A DNA stretch of 43,103 nt from Arthrobacter hankyongi (GTDB lineage: Bacteria > Actinomycetota > Actinomycetes > Actinomycetales > Micrococcaceae). The stretch covers positions 1 to 43,103 of the forward strand of contig NZ_JAKLTQ010000031.1 in NCBI RefSeq assembly GCF_022012395.1. Reading direction: 5' to 3'. The notes under the pieces are model-generated. The model did no database searches. It was not told the origin of the DNA and saw nothing but the letters and a program-made list of their open reading frames with translations. The position numbers and the translations under genes were made by a program. How positions within the stretch are numbered: the first letter of the stretch is position 1; every line of letters starts with the position of its first letter. This document shows, piece by piece, positions 22,993-30,640 of the stretch.

Positions 22993-24441
22993 TCAAGCGC
23001 CCGTTCCGGTGTCGAACCGGTAGATCGTGTCGGTGCGCAGGAACGCTTCGATCGCTTCGGGTCCGTTCTCGCGCCCCGTGCCGCTGGCTTTGACGCCGCC
23101 CCAGGGCGCGGACAGATCAGGCAGGTATCCGTTAATGCCAAAGGAGCCGGCCTCGATCCGGCCGGCAATTTCCATCCCCCGTTCCGCATCGCCCGTCCAC
23201 ACCGAACCGCCGAGGCCGTAGACGGAGTCATTGGCGATGTGGATGGCGTGCTCCTGGTCCCGGGCCGGGATGATGCAGACCACGGGGCCGAAGATCTCCT
23301 CCTGGGCAATCGGCCAACTGTTGTCGACGTCGGCGAAGACGGTGGGGGCCACGTAGAAGCCGTGGCCGGGCACCTGCCCGTCCACCCCGCCGGCAACCAC
23401 CCTGGCTCCACTGGACAGACCCTGCTCGATGAAGCCGGTGACGCGCTCCCGCTGCCGGGCCGAAACGAGCGGGCCCATTGTGGTATCCGGGTGGAACGGG
23501 GATCCGACCACCTGTTCCTTGGCATAGCGGGCAAAGCCCTCCACGACCTGCTCGTAGACACCGGGGGTGGCGATGACCCGGGTCTGGGCAAAGCAGGTCT
23601 GTCCCGAGTTCATGAAGGACAGCGGCGGCAGGTTGGCCAGCGTGTGGGCCAGGTCGGCGTCATCGAGCACAATGGCCGCCGACTTGCCGCCGAGTTCGAG
23701 GCTGGCCGCCCCGAGCCGCTCCCCCACCTGGCTGGCGATGAGGCGGCCCACCGCCGTCGAACCGGTGAAGGCCACCTTGTCGACGTGCGGGTGCCGGACC
23801 AAGGCGCCGGCAAAGTCGGGACCGCCGACCGCGACGTTCACGACGCCCGCAGGCACGCCGGCCTCGGCCAGGATCGAGCCGAGCAGCGAGCCGCTGAACG
23901 CGTTCTCCTCCGCGGGCTTCACCACCACCGTGCAGCCGGCCGCCAGCGCCGGGCCGAGTTTGGTGGCCAACAGCATCATCGGGAAATTCCACGGCACAAT
24001 CGCCGCGACCACGCCGACCGGGTTTCGGCGCACGATGGCACTGCCTTCGAACGCGAACGGTGCGCGGGACTGCACCGCCTCAAAGCCCCGGGCGATTCCG
24101 GCATAGTAGCGGAGCAGCCCCACCGGGCCCGCGGCGTTGTGGAACGCGGACTGGGACAGCGGCATACCCATTTCACGCGTGACGAGCCCGGCCATTTCGT
24201 CACCGCGGGCCTCCCAGGCACCGGCGATGGCCTCGAGTACCTCGGCCCGTTCGGCACCGCTGGTGCGCGACCAGGCGCCCAAGGCCCGACGGGCCGCACC
24301 CACCACGGTGTCGGCGTCTTCGGCGCCGGCCATCGCCGCGTGGCCGATGGTCTCCCCGGTGGCCGGGTCGGTCAGAGCCCGCATCCGCGTTGCGGCGGTG
24401 TCCCGCCAGGTCCCTCCCACGTACATCTGGGTTCGTTCCAT
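22993..24441 (-). CDS. Aldehyde dehydrogenase (NAD(P)-dependent)
   Basis: This 482-residue ALDH superfamily enzyme oxidises an aldehyde to its acid. It shows PWNFPMMLLATKLGPAL near residue 145, the cofactor lysine in VVKPAEENAFSG, the glutamate in LELGGKSAAIVL near 250, and the catalytic cysteine in NSGQTCFAQTRV near 285. PQLG-type C-terminal motifs (SFGINGYLPDLSAPWGGVKASG) complete the fold. The first in-frame codon is GTG at 24456, but that GTG is part of the GTGAGGAG ribosome binding site for the ATG at 24441, which is used here. It lies 47 nt downstream of the alcohol dehydrogenase gene. The pair should turn a primary alcohol into an acid via the aldehyde. Confidence 0.92.
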   Translation of the reverse strand: MERTQMYVGGTWRDTAATRMRALTDPATGETIGHAAMAGAEDADTVVGAARRALGAWSRTSGAERAEVLEAIAGAWEARGDEMAGLVTREMGMPLSQSAFHNAAGPVGLLRYYAGIARGFEAVQSRAPFAFEGSAIVRRNPVGVVAAIVPWNFPMMLLATKLGPALAAGCTVVVKPAEENAFSGSLLGSILAEAGVPAGVVNVAVGGPDFAGALVRHPHVDKVAFTGSTAVGRLIASQVGERLGAASLELGGKSAAIVLDDADLAHTLANLPPLSFMNSGQTCFAQTRVIATPGVYEQVVEGFARYAKEQVVGSPFHPDTTMGPLVSARQRERVTGFIEQGLSSGARVVAGGVDGQVPGHGFYVAPTVFADVDNSWPIAQEEIFGPVVCIIPARDQEHAIHIANDSVYGLGGSVWTGDAERGMEIAGRIEAGSFGINGYLPDLSAPWGGVKASGTGRENGPEAIEAFLRTDTIYRFDTGTGA

Positions 24442-24488
24442 CTGCGCTCTCCTCACGGCATTCTCGTTGGCGGTGTGGTGCGGCCGGC

Positions 24489-25589
24489 TCAGAAGACCAC
24501 GATCCCCTTGACCGTGGTCCCTGCCAGGCTGTCGTCGACGGCACGCTGGATGTCCTCGAAGGGATACGTCCGGACAAAGCGGTCAAAGGCGAACTTTCCG
24601 GCCCCGTGCAGCGCGATGAGCGTGGGGATGAAGTCCTGCGGCACGGCGTCGCCCTCGACAATGCCCACGACGCGCCGTCCGAATCCCAGCACGCTGTGGT
24701 CGAGCACGATTTCCGATCCCGGACGGCCGAGGCCGATCAGCCCGGCGGTGCCGCCGACGTCGAGCACCTCGACGGCGTTACGTGCCGCATGCGGGTTGCC
24801 GCTGGTTTCCACCGAGTAGTCGGCGCCTCCGCCGGTGGCTTCGATGATCTGCGCCCGGGCGTCCTCGCCACGGGCATCGACCACATGGCTGGCGCCCAGT
24901 TCAAGCGCCAGGTCGAGCCGGCCGGGATTCACGTCGACGACCACGATGGTCGAGCAGCCGCTGGCCACGGCGGCCAGCAGGGCGCTCAGTCCCACTCCCC
25001 CTGCCCCGAAGATGGCCATGGAACTGCCGGCGCGCACCTGCAGGCTGTTGATCACGCCGCCGGCACCGGTCTGGACGCCGCAGCCCAGCGGCCCGAGCAG
25101 ACGCAACAGATCGTCGGGGGTGTCGTCGGGGAGCCGGACGATGTTCCGGGGTACAGCCAGCGCGTACTCGGCGAACGAGGACTGTCCGAAAAAGTGGCCG
25201 CCGATTTCGCGGCCGTCCGCCCCACGGATGCTGCGGCTGCCGTCGGCGCGGGTTCCGAGCATGTTCAGCGGCACGAATTGGCGGCAGTGTGCCGGGCTGC
25301 CGGCGTGGCACTTATCGCAGGCGCCGCAGGAGGCGAAGGACAGGACCACCTTGTCCCCCGGGGCCAGCCCGGTCACGCCCGGGCCGACGGACTCCACGAT
25401 GCCCGCCCCTTCGTGGCCGAGTACTTGCGGGGACTGCACGCCGTTGCGCACGCTCAAGTCCGTATGGCACACCCCCGTGGCCACGAGCCTGACCAGGACC
25501 TCGCCGGCGCGTGGCTGCTCGAGCGCGACTTCCTCGATCTCGAACGCCCCGCCCGCTTCATTGACGACGGCGGCCCGCATGCGGATCAT
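24489..25589 (-). CDS. Zinc-dependent alcohol dehydrogenase (aryl-alcohol dehydrogenase-like)
   Basis: The 366-residue medium-chain dehydrogenase has catalytic zinc ligands C41 (GVCHTDL) and H59 (GHEGAG), with a third cysteine in LGPLGCGVQTG. C88, C91, C94 and C102 form the structural zinc site. The NAD-binding motif is IFGAGGVGLSAL near residue 190. It oxidises a primary or aryl alcohol to an aldehyde, feeding the aldehyde dehydrogenase downstream. Start 25589 (ATG) has AAGAGGTG 5-6 nt upstream. An ATG at 25622 overlaps the livM stop as ATGA and would add 11 residues by translational coupling, so the start is not certain. It is the first enzyme gene after the ABC importer genes. Confidence 0.9.
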   Translation of the reverse strand: MIRMRAAVVNEAGGAFEIEEVALEQPRAGEVLVRLVATGVCHTDLSVRNGVQSPQVLGHEGAGIVESVGPGVTGLAPGDKVVLSFASCGACDKCHAGSPAHCRQFVPLNMLGTRADGSRSIRGADGREIGGHFFGQSSFAEYALAVPRNIVRLPDDTPDDLLRLLGPLGCGVQTGAGGVINSLQVRAGSSMAIFGAGGVGLSALLAAVASGCSTIVVVDVNPGRLDLALELGASHVVDARGEDARAQIIEATGGGADYSVETSGNPHAARNAVEVLDVGGTAGLIGLGRPGSEIVLDHSVLGFGRRVVGIVEGDAVPQDFIPTLIALHGAGKFAFDRFVRTYPFEDIQRAVDDSLAGTTVKGIVVF

Positions 25590-25618
25590 CTGCACCTCTT
25601 TGTGGTTGTTCCTGACTG

Positions 25619-26620
25619 TCATTTCCGGTCCGCTGCGGCCCGGGTCCAACGGCCGCGCGGCGCGCGGCGGAAGAGCGAACCGGCCTTCCGTCCGCCGGCC
25701 TGGAGCAAATGCGCCAGGCCGCGCGGTTCGAACACCATCACCAGCACCAGCGCCAGCCCGTAGATGATCAGGCCGACTTGTCCCACCGGGATGCCGAACT
25801 GCCCGGATTGGCTGAAGTCCTCCTGCAGGAAGGGGATGTACTCGGCGTACTGCGTGGCCAGGATCGGGATGGAGCTGATCACCGTGGCGCCCAGCACCGG
25901 GCCCCAGGTGCTGCCCAGGCCGCCGACGACGACAATGATCAGCAGTTCCAGCCCCATGTTGATGCCGAACTGCTCGGCCTGCACGTAGCGCAGTTGGGCC
26001 ATCAGCAGCCCGCCGGCCAGGCCTCCGAACGCCCCAGCCAGGATGAAGGCCATGACCTTCGCCCGCCCGGTATTGATGCCGGCGATCTGGGCGGCCGTCT
26101 CTGCCTCGCGGATGGCCACCAGGGAGCGGCCGAAGCGTGTCCGGCGCATGTTCACGACGGCGACCATGCCGGCCGCCACGCACAGCCAGATCACGATGAA
26201 CAGACCCTGCTCGTAGCTGTAGCGCATCCCGCCGATGGTCAGCTCGCCGAAGTCGACGAAACCCAGCGACAGACTCGGAGCGGCCGAGATGCCGCTGTTC
26301 CCACCGGTCAGCGCCGGCGTATTGACGAAGATGAAATTGCCGACGAAGATCAGGCCCAGGCTCAGCACGATCTGGAAGACGCCTTTGAGCCGCAGCGTCA
26401 GCGGGGCGGCCACGGCGGCGGCGATCCCGCCGGCGAGGAAGGTCGCGGGCAGCCACACGAGCAGCGGCAGGTGGGCCAGACTGCCCAGCCCGACTCCGGC
26501 GAAGGCGCCAATGCCGACGAAGACGCTCTGCGCCAGGGAAATCTGTCCCGCGTAGCCGGACAGCACGTTGAGTCCGATGGCGGCAACGGCATAGATGCCG
26601 ATGGTTCCGGCAAGCGACAT
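25619..26620 (-). CDS. livM: Branched-chain amino acid-type ABC permease LivM (frame lacking the N-terminal helix)
   Basis: The 333-residue frame covers most of a LivM-type permease: IGIYAVAAIGLNVLSGYAGQISLAQ at the start, SLGLIFVGN, AIREAETAAQIAGIN near residue 170 (the ATPase-contacting EAA-like loop) and FGGLAGGLLMAQL. It forms the membrane channel with LivH. The normal first helix is missing from this frame and is found instead in a short upstream frame (26620-26775) in a different phase. One extra C in the CCC at 26628-26630 would join them as IAAPFLMSLAG. Either the gene carries a frameshift (real or a sequence error), or translation restarts at the TGATG overlap. It lies between livH and the alcohol dehydrogenase gene. 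Confidence 0.85.
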   Translation of the reverse strand: MSLAGTIGIYAVAAIGLNVLSGYAGQISLAQSVFVGIGAFAGVGLGSLAHLPLLVWLPATFLAGGIAAAVAAPLTLRLKGVFQIVLSLGLIFVGNFIFVNTPALTGGNSGISAAPSLSLGFVDFGELTIGGMRYSYEQGLFIVIWLCVAAGMVAVVNMRRTRFGRSLVAIREAETAAQIAGINTGRAKVMAFILAGAFGGLAGGLLMAQLRYVQAEQFGINMGLELLIIVVVGGLGSTWGPVLGATVISSIPILATQYAEYIPFLQEDFSQSGQFGIPVGQVGLIIYGLALVLVMVFEPRGLAHLLQAGGRKAGSLFRRAPRGRWTRAAADRK

Positions 26621-26775
26621 CAGGAACGGGCTGCGATGAGGATCAGCGCCAGGGCGGTCCCGAGCACAATCCGGTCCCGGGTGGACCGGGTCAGCCGGGA
26701 CTCGTCCCGGGGCCGCGGTGCCGGCTTCCGAACCGGCCGGTGTTCTGCGGTGGTGGCAACTTCGGTAAGGGCCAT
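26620..26775 (-). pseudogene. livM: Detached N-terminal fragment of LivM (frameshifted)
   Basis: This 51-codon frame starts at the ATG at 26775, 5 nt after the livH stop. It encodes a polar, basic N-terminus followed by a hydrophobic run (IVLGTALALILIAA), then R-S and a TGA stop overlapping the ATG of the 25619-26620 frame (TGATG). The hydrophobic run is the expected first LivM helix. The phase changes at the GCCCG near 26628-26633, where one missing C explains the break. It is listed as a broken piece of livM and not as an independent small protein. Confidence 0.65.
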
Positions 26776-26780
26776 CGGTC

Positions 26781-27686
26781 TCACGCCTTCCTGGTCTGAA
26801 GTGTCTTGGCGAAGCCGCCCGGCTTGACCACCAGCAGCAGGATCATCACGACCCAGGGCAGCATCGTGGGGAAACCTTGGCCGAGGCTGTCGGGCGCGTA
26901 CCCGGACGCGTAGGTCTGGACCAGTCCGAGCGCCAGGCCGCCGTAGATGCAACCGGGCAGCGAGGACAGGCCGCCGAGGATGAGTGCAGGCAGCGCGCTG
27001 AAGGCGATCTGGTCCAGGTTCGGTACCAGTCCGCCGCCGATCTCGGTGGCCAGCATCATGCCGGCCAGCACCGATGCGGCACCGCACATCGCCCACGCCG
27101 TCGCGGAGATGACGCGCGGGTTGATGCCCTGGGCTCGGGCCGCCTCGGGATCACTGGCAGCGGCCCGCATGCCGACGCCGACCTTGGTGTGCTGGATGAT
27201 GACGTAAAAGACAGCCAGTAGCGCCAGGCTCAGCAGGACGGCCCAGATGTCGCGTACCGCGATGGCCACGCCGCCGAAGCGGACCACGCTGAGTCCCCAG
27301 GGATCCTCGATCAGGTAGTTCAGCGGGCCCCAGACACTGACCACCATCGCCTGCGCAATCGAGATCAGGCCCAGGCTCACCAGCAGCACCGAGAGGTGCT
27401 CGATCGACTTGTGGCCCTTGCCCGCCAGCCGGGAGAAGAGGAACCGCTCGCCCAGCATGCCCAGCGCCGTGCAGGCTGCGGCGGCCAGCACCACGGAGAG
27501 GATGAAGTCCAGCTGCCAGAGCACATGGAACTGGTAGGTAAGGTAGGCGCCCAGGAGCACGATGGCACCCGGAAACATGTTGAAGTGGCCGGTGGCTTTA
27601 AGCAGCACGGCGAAGCCGATGGCCACCAGGGCGTAGAGGATGCCCAGGGACAGTCCGGAGGCCGTGAGCTGGATGAAGTTATTCAC
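26781..27686 (-). CDS. livH: Branched-chain amino acid-type ABC permease LivH
   Basis: The 301-residue integral membrane protein starts with GTG at 27686, overlapping the livG stop by 8 nt, with a GAAGAGG site upstream. It shows the LivH pattern: LTASGLSLGILYALVAIGFAVLLKATG, NMFPGAIVLLGAYLTY near residue 37, SDPEAARAQGIN near 185 (ATPase-contacting loop) and LGGLSSLPGCIYGGLALG near 245. About eight to nine helices are expected. It pairs with LivM to form the channel. In HAAT-family importers the cargo may be branched-chain amino acids, but amides, urea, short acids and aromatic compounds are also carried. The enzyme genes downstream favour a catabolic substrate. Confidence 0.9.
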   Translation of the reverse strand: MNNFIQLTASGLSLGILYALVAIGFAVLLKATGHFNMFPGAIVLLGAYLTYQFHVLWQLDFILSVVLAAAACTALGMLGERFLFSRLAGKGHKSIEHLSVLLVSLGLISIAQAMVVSVWGPLNYLIEDPWGLSVVRFGGVAIAVRDIWAVLLSLALLAVFYVIIQHTKVGVGMRAAASDPEAARAQGINPRVISATAWAMCGAASVLAGMMLATEIGGGLVPNLDQIAFSALPALILGGLSSLPGCIYGGLALGLVQTYASGYAPDSLGQGFPTMLPWVVMILLLVVKPGGFAKTLQTRKA

Positions 27687-28482
27687 TGGTCGCCTCTTCC
27701 ATTGACAGCAGGGCGGGTGTTTGGGATCCGTCGACCGTCCCGAGATAGGCGGCGATGACGCGTTCGTTGCGCTGGATCTGATCCGGTGTCCCCAGCCCGA
27801 TGGTTTCGCCGAAGTCCAGCGCCAGGATGCGGTCGGCGATCCGCATGACCATGGCCACATCGTGCTCGATCATGACGATGGTCAGCCCGAGCCGTTGCTT
27901 CAGCTCAAGCACGAAGTCAACGAACGCCTCCGTTTCCTCGTGGTTCATGCCCGCGACAGGTTCGTCGAGCAGCAGCAACTGCGGCCCGGAGGCAACCGCC
28001 TTGGCGATCTCCACGCGTTTGCGGATGCCGTAGGGCAGTGTTTCCACCACGAGGTCGCGGTATTCACGCAGGCCCATCAGCTCCATGAGTTCGTCCGCCC
28101 GGGCCCGGGCGCGCCGTTCGGAGCTGAAGGTGGCAGGCCAGCGGAACGCGGCCGATAGCGCGCCGCCGCGGATCTGCAGGTGGCTGCCGACCAGTATGTT
28201 TTCGGCCACGGTCATCGACCCGAACAATCCGAGGTTCTGGAACGTCCGGGCGATGCCCAGGTCGGCGATCTCATGTGGTTTGCGGCCGATGAGTTCGGTA
28301 CCGTCGACTTTGATGGACCCGGCCGGGCGCACCAGCCCGCTGAGGCAGTTGAACAGGGACGTCTTCCCGGCGCCGTTGGGGCCCAGGATGGCGAAGAACT
28401 CGTCCTTCTCAACCGTGAAGGTGACGTCCCGCAGCGCCACGACTCCGCCAAACTCCAGTCGGAGGGATTCCACATGCAGCAT
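27679..28482 (-). CDS. livG: ABC importer ATP-binding protein LivG
   Basis: The 267-residue ATPase has Walker A GPNGAGKTSL near residue 34, the LivG-specific IARTFQNLGLFGSMTV at the Q-loop, a signature segment LPYGIRKRVEIAKA (degenerate LSGGQ, as is usual for LivG), Walker B LLLLDEPVAGM and the switch histidine in IEHDVAMV. The long insertion between the Q-loop and the signature (FRWPATFSSERRARAR) is typical of LivG. The start ATG at 28482 overlaps the livF stop by one base (TGATG). The frame continues upstream without a start that fits. It drives transport with LivF on the cytoplasmic face of the LivHM channel. Confidence 0.92.
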   Translation of the reverse strand: MLHVESLRLEFGGVVALRDVTFTVEKDEFFAILGPNGAGKTSLFNCLSGLVRPAGSIKVDGTELIGRKPHEIADLGIARTFQNLGLFGSMTVAENILVGSHLQIRGGALSAAFRWPATFSSERRARARADELMELMGLREYRDLVVETLPYGIRKRVEIAKAVASGPQLLLLDEPVAGMNHEETEAFVDFVLELKQRLGLTIVMIEHDVAMVMRIADRILALDFGETIGLGTPDQIQRNERVIAAYLGTVDGSQTPALLSMEEATSE

Positions 28483-29306
28483 CAGCGCAGAGCTCCGTTC
28501 TCCGCCCCGCGTGGGGCGGTGGGGGCTGCGACGCCCAGATAGAGGTCGCGCAGCGTGTCGTCGGCGAGCAGGGCGGCCGCGCTGCCGTGGTGCTCCACCC
28601 GCCGGCTGTCCAGGACGTAGGCATAGTTGGCCACGGACAGAGCCGCGGTGACGTTCTGTTCGATCAGCAGGACGCTGCACCCGCCGGCGTTGATATCGCG
28701 GACGATCTCCATGATCTGCTTGACGATCAGCGGGGCCAGCCCCAGCGAGGGCTCGTCCAGGAGCAGCAGCCGGGGCCCCTGCATCAGGGCCCGCCCGACG
28801 GCGAGCATTTGCTGCTCGCCGCCGGACAGCAGCCCTGCCGCCAGGTCCCGCTTCCGGCCAAGCACCGGAAACAGTTCCATGACCTGCTCCAGGGCCTTCG
28901 CGGTGCCGGCGCGCGACGTCGTATACCCGCCGGCCTTGAGATTGTCGACCACGCTCAGGTCACCGAAAATGCGGCGGCCTTCAAGTGAAATCGAGATGCC
29001 CTGGCGCACCCTGGACCAGGAACTGGACGAAGAAATGTCCGCGGAACGGTACCGGATCGAGCCTGCGCGGATGGCACCTCCGTGCAGCCCGAGCAGTCCG
29101 GAGATCGCCCGCAGCAGGGTCGTCTTGCCGGCACCGTTGACTCCCAGCAGGGCCACGATCTCGCCCTCGTGCACGGTCAGACTCACGCTCTCCAGCGCGG
29201 AGATCGAGCCTGAGCTGTAGGTGACCGAGAGATCCTGAACCGACAGCAGCGCTGGCGCCTGCAAGCGGTCGGCGTTCTGCCGCGCGGACATGGTCTCGCC
29301 GTTCAT
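28482..29306 (-). CDS. livF: ABC importer ATP-binding protein LivF
   Basis: The 274-residue ATPase has Walker A GVNGAGKTTL near residue 55, ISLEGRRIFGDLSVVDNLKAG at the Q-loop, the signature LLSGGEQQML, Walker B LLLLDEPSLGLAP and the switch histidine position replaced by glutamine in IEQNVTAA, as in other LivF proteins. The N-terminal 20 residues before the ABC core are longer than usual. AAGGAG is 6 nt before the ATG. It lies 33 nt after the binding-protein gene and overlaps livG by one base. Confidence 0.92.
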   Translation of the reverse strand: MNGETMSARQNADRLQAPALLSVQDLSVTYSSGSISALESVSLTVHEGEIVALLGVNGAGKTTLLRAISGLLGLHGGAIRAGSIRYRSADISSSSSWSRVRQGISISLEGRRIFGDLSVVDNLKAGGYTTSRAGTAKALEQVMELFPVLGRKRDLAAGLLSGGEQQMLAVGRALMQGPRLLLLDEPSLGLAPLIVKQIMEIVRDINAGGCSVLLIEQNVTAALSVANYAYVLDSRRVEHHGSAAALLADDTLRDLYLGVAAPTAPRGAENGALR

Positions 29307-29339
29307 GGTTACTCCTTGTGGTGTGTTGCCGGGAGGGCG

Positions 29340-30638
29340 TCAGCTGTCGGAGACGGAGTCGTTGTACTCCGCGGCCACCGTTGAGTCATACCCGTACTTC
29401 TTCAGCTTCAGCCCGGTCGGGGAGCCGGAGTCCACGGTGAAGATCGACATCGTGCTGCCCGACTTGCGCTCGGTCAGGCTCGTCCCGTAGTTGAAGGCAC
29501 CCCCGGCCAGGCCCAGGTCGTCCACGGTACCGAGGGAGGCTGCCACCTCGAGCAGGTGCTCACGGGACAGATCGCCGTCGGCGATGGCCTTCTTGAGCAC
29601 CGCCGTCGTGGTCATGGCCGCCATGTATCCGGTCTGGTAGCTGTTGGCCATCGGCTTGGCGTTAGGATCGACGGCCTTGATGTCCTCTTCCATCTGCTTC
29701 TGGCCCGGAGCCGAGTCGTCGCCCCACTCGGTACCGGTGACGACGAAGCGCACGTTCTTCTTGATGTAGTCGGCTGCGGCGCCGGTGGCCAGGCTGGCGT
29801 TGTAGGCCGTGTTCCCGGCAATCCAGTCGGCGTCGAAGTTCAGCTGCACGGCACGCACTGCGGCGTTTTGGACGACGGCACCGACGCCGCCCAGATCGAC
29901 AACCTCGCAGCCGGCGTTCTTCAGCTTCGAGATCTGCGGGGTGAAGTCCTGCAGCGCGCTGGGATAGCGCACCGTCACGCCGGTCTTCAGGCCGAGCTTC
30001 TTGGTGGCGAAGTCGAAGCCGTGCACGACTTCCGAGCCAAAATCGCTGTCTTCGGCGAGGGAGCAGTAGGTGGCATCCTTGAAGCCCTCGTCATTTGCCA
30101 TGTAATCGATCGCCGCGGTGTGGTAGGTGGCGTAGAAGGCGCCGAAAGGCACCAGGTTCGGATCCGAGATCAGGCTCTGGTCCGAGGAGGCCGGGACGGC
30201 CAGGACCTTGTCCGTCTTCATCTGCGGCAGCAGCGCCTTGGTGATGGCGGTGCCGAGCACGTTGGTGAACATCAGCACATTGTTCTTCAGCGAACTGTAC
30301 AGCGGGACGGCCACCGAGGGGTTGTATTCGGTATCGACGTTCTTCACCTTGACGGTGAAGCCTTCCAGCGGACCGCCGGGCTGGGTGGCGCGGTGGAAGT
30401 AGGCCTCGGAGCCGGTGATGTTGGTGGCCGCAGGCGCCCAGATACCTGAGGTGGGGACCATGGAGCCGACCGTGATGGTCTTGGTGTCGGCGTCGAACCC
30501 GGGGACACTGACCAGGGTCTTGGCACCACCCTTGCTGTCGGTATCGCTGCCGCTGCTGGATACGGCGGTGCCGGCACAGCCGGACAGCAGCAGGGCGGCG
30601 GTGGCCGCAAGCGCCAGGGTGCGTCGTGGTGCGCGCAT
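29340..30638 (-). CDS. ABC importer substrate-binding lipoprotein (Leu/Ile/Val-binding-protein family)
   Basis: The 432-residue precursor has a basic N-terminus, a hydrophobic stretch and a lipobox LLLSGC at about residues 17-22, so it is a lipoprotein anchored outside the cytoplasmic membrane. The mature part opens TKTITVGSMVPTSGIWAP, the usual start of periplasmic-binding-protein type 1 members that feed Liv-type importers. Start 30638 is fixed by AAGGAG 8 nt upstream; this site lies in the last codons of the hydrolase gene. It captures the substrate for LivFGHM. The ligand is not readable from sequence. The neighbouring hydrolase, dehydrogenases and monooxygenase argue for a catabolic compound and against amino acid uptake. 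Confidence 0.9.
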   Translation of the reverse strand: MRAPRRTLALAATAALLLSGCAGTAVSSSGSDTDSKGGAKTLVSVPGFDADTKTITVGSMVPTSGIWAPAATNITGSEAYFHRATQPGGPLEGFTVKVKNVDTEYNPSVAVPLYSSLKNNVLMFTNVLGTAITKALLPQMKTDKVLAVPASSDQSLISDPNLVPFGAFYATYHTAAIDYMANDEGFKDATYCSLAEDSDFGSEVVHGFDFATKKLGLKTGVTVRYPSALQDFTPQISKLKNAGCEVVDLGGVGAVVQNAAVRAVQLNFDADWIAGNTAYNASLATGAAADYIKKNVRFVVTGTEWGDDSAPGQKQMEEDIKAVDPNAKPMANSYQTGYMAAMTTTAVLKKAIADGDLSREHLLEVAASLGTVDDLGLAGGAFNYGTSLTERKSGSTMSIFTVDSGSPTGLKLKKYGYDSTVAAEYNDSVSDS

Positions 30639-30640
30639 AT

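Noticed and set aside
24489-26456. One long frame joining the alcohol dehydrogenase to 830 nt of upstream sequence
   Set aside because: The upstream part is out of phase with LivM and has no similarity of its own. It is not a fusion protein.
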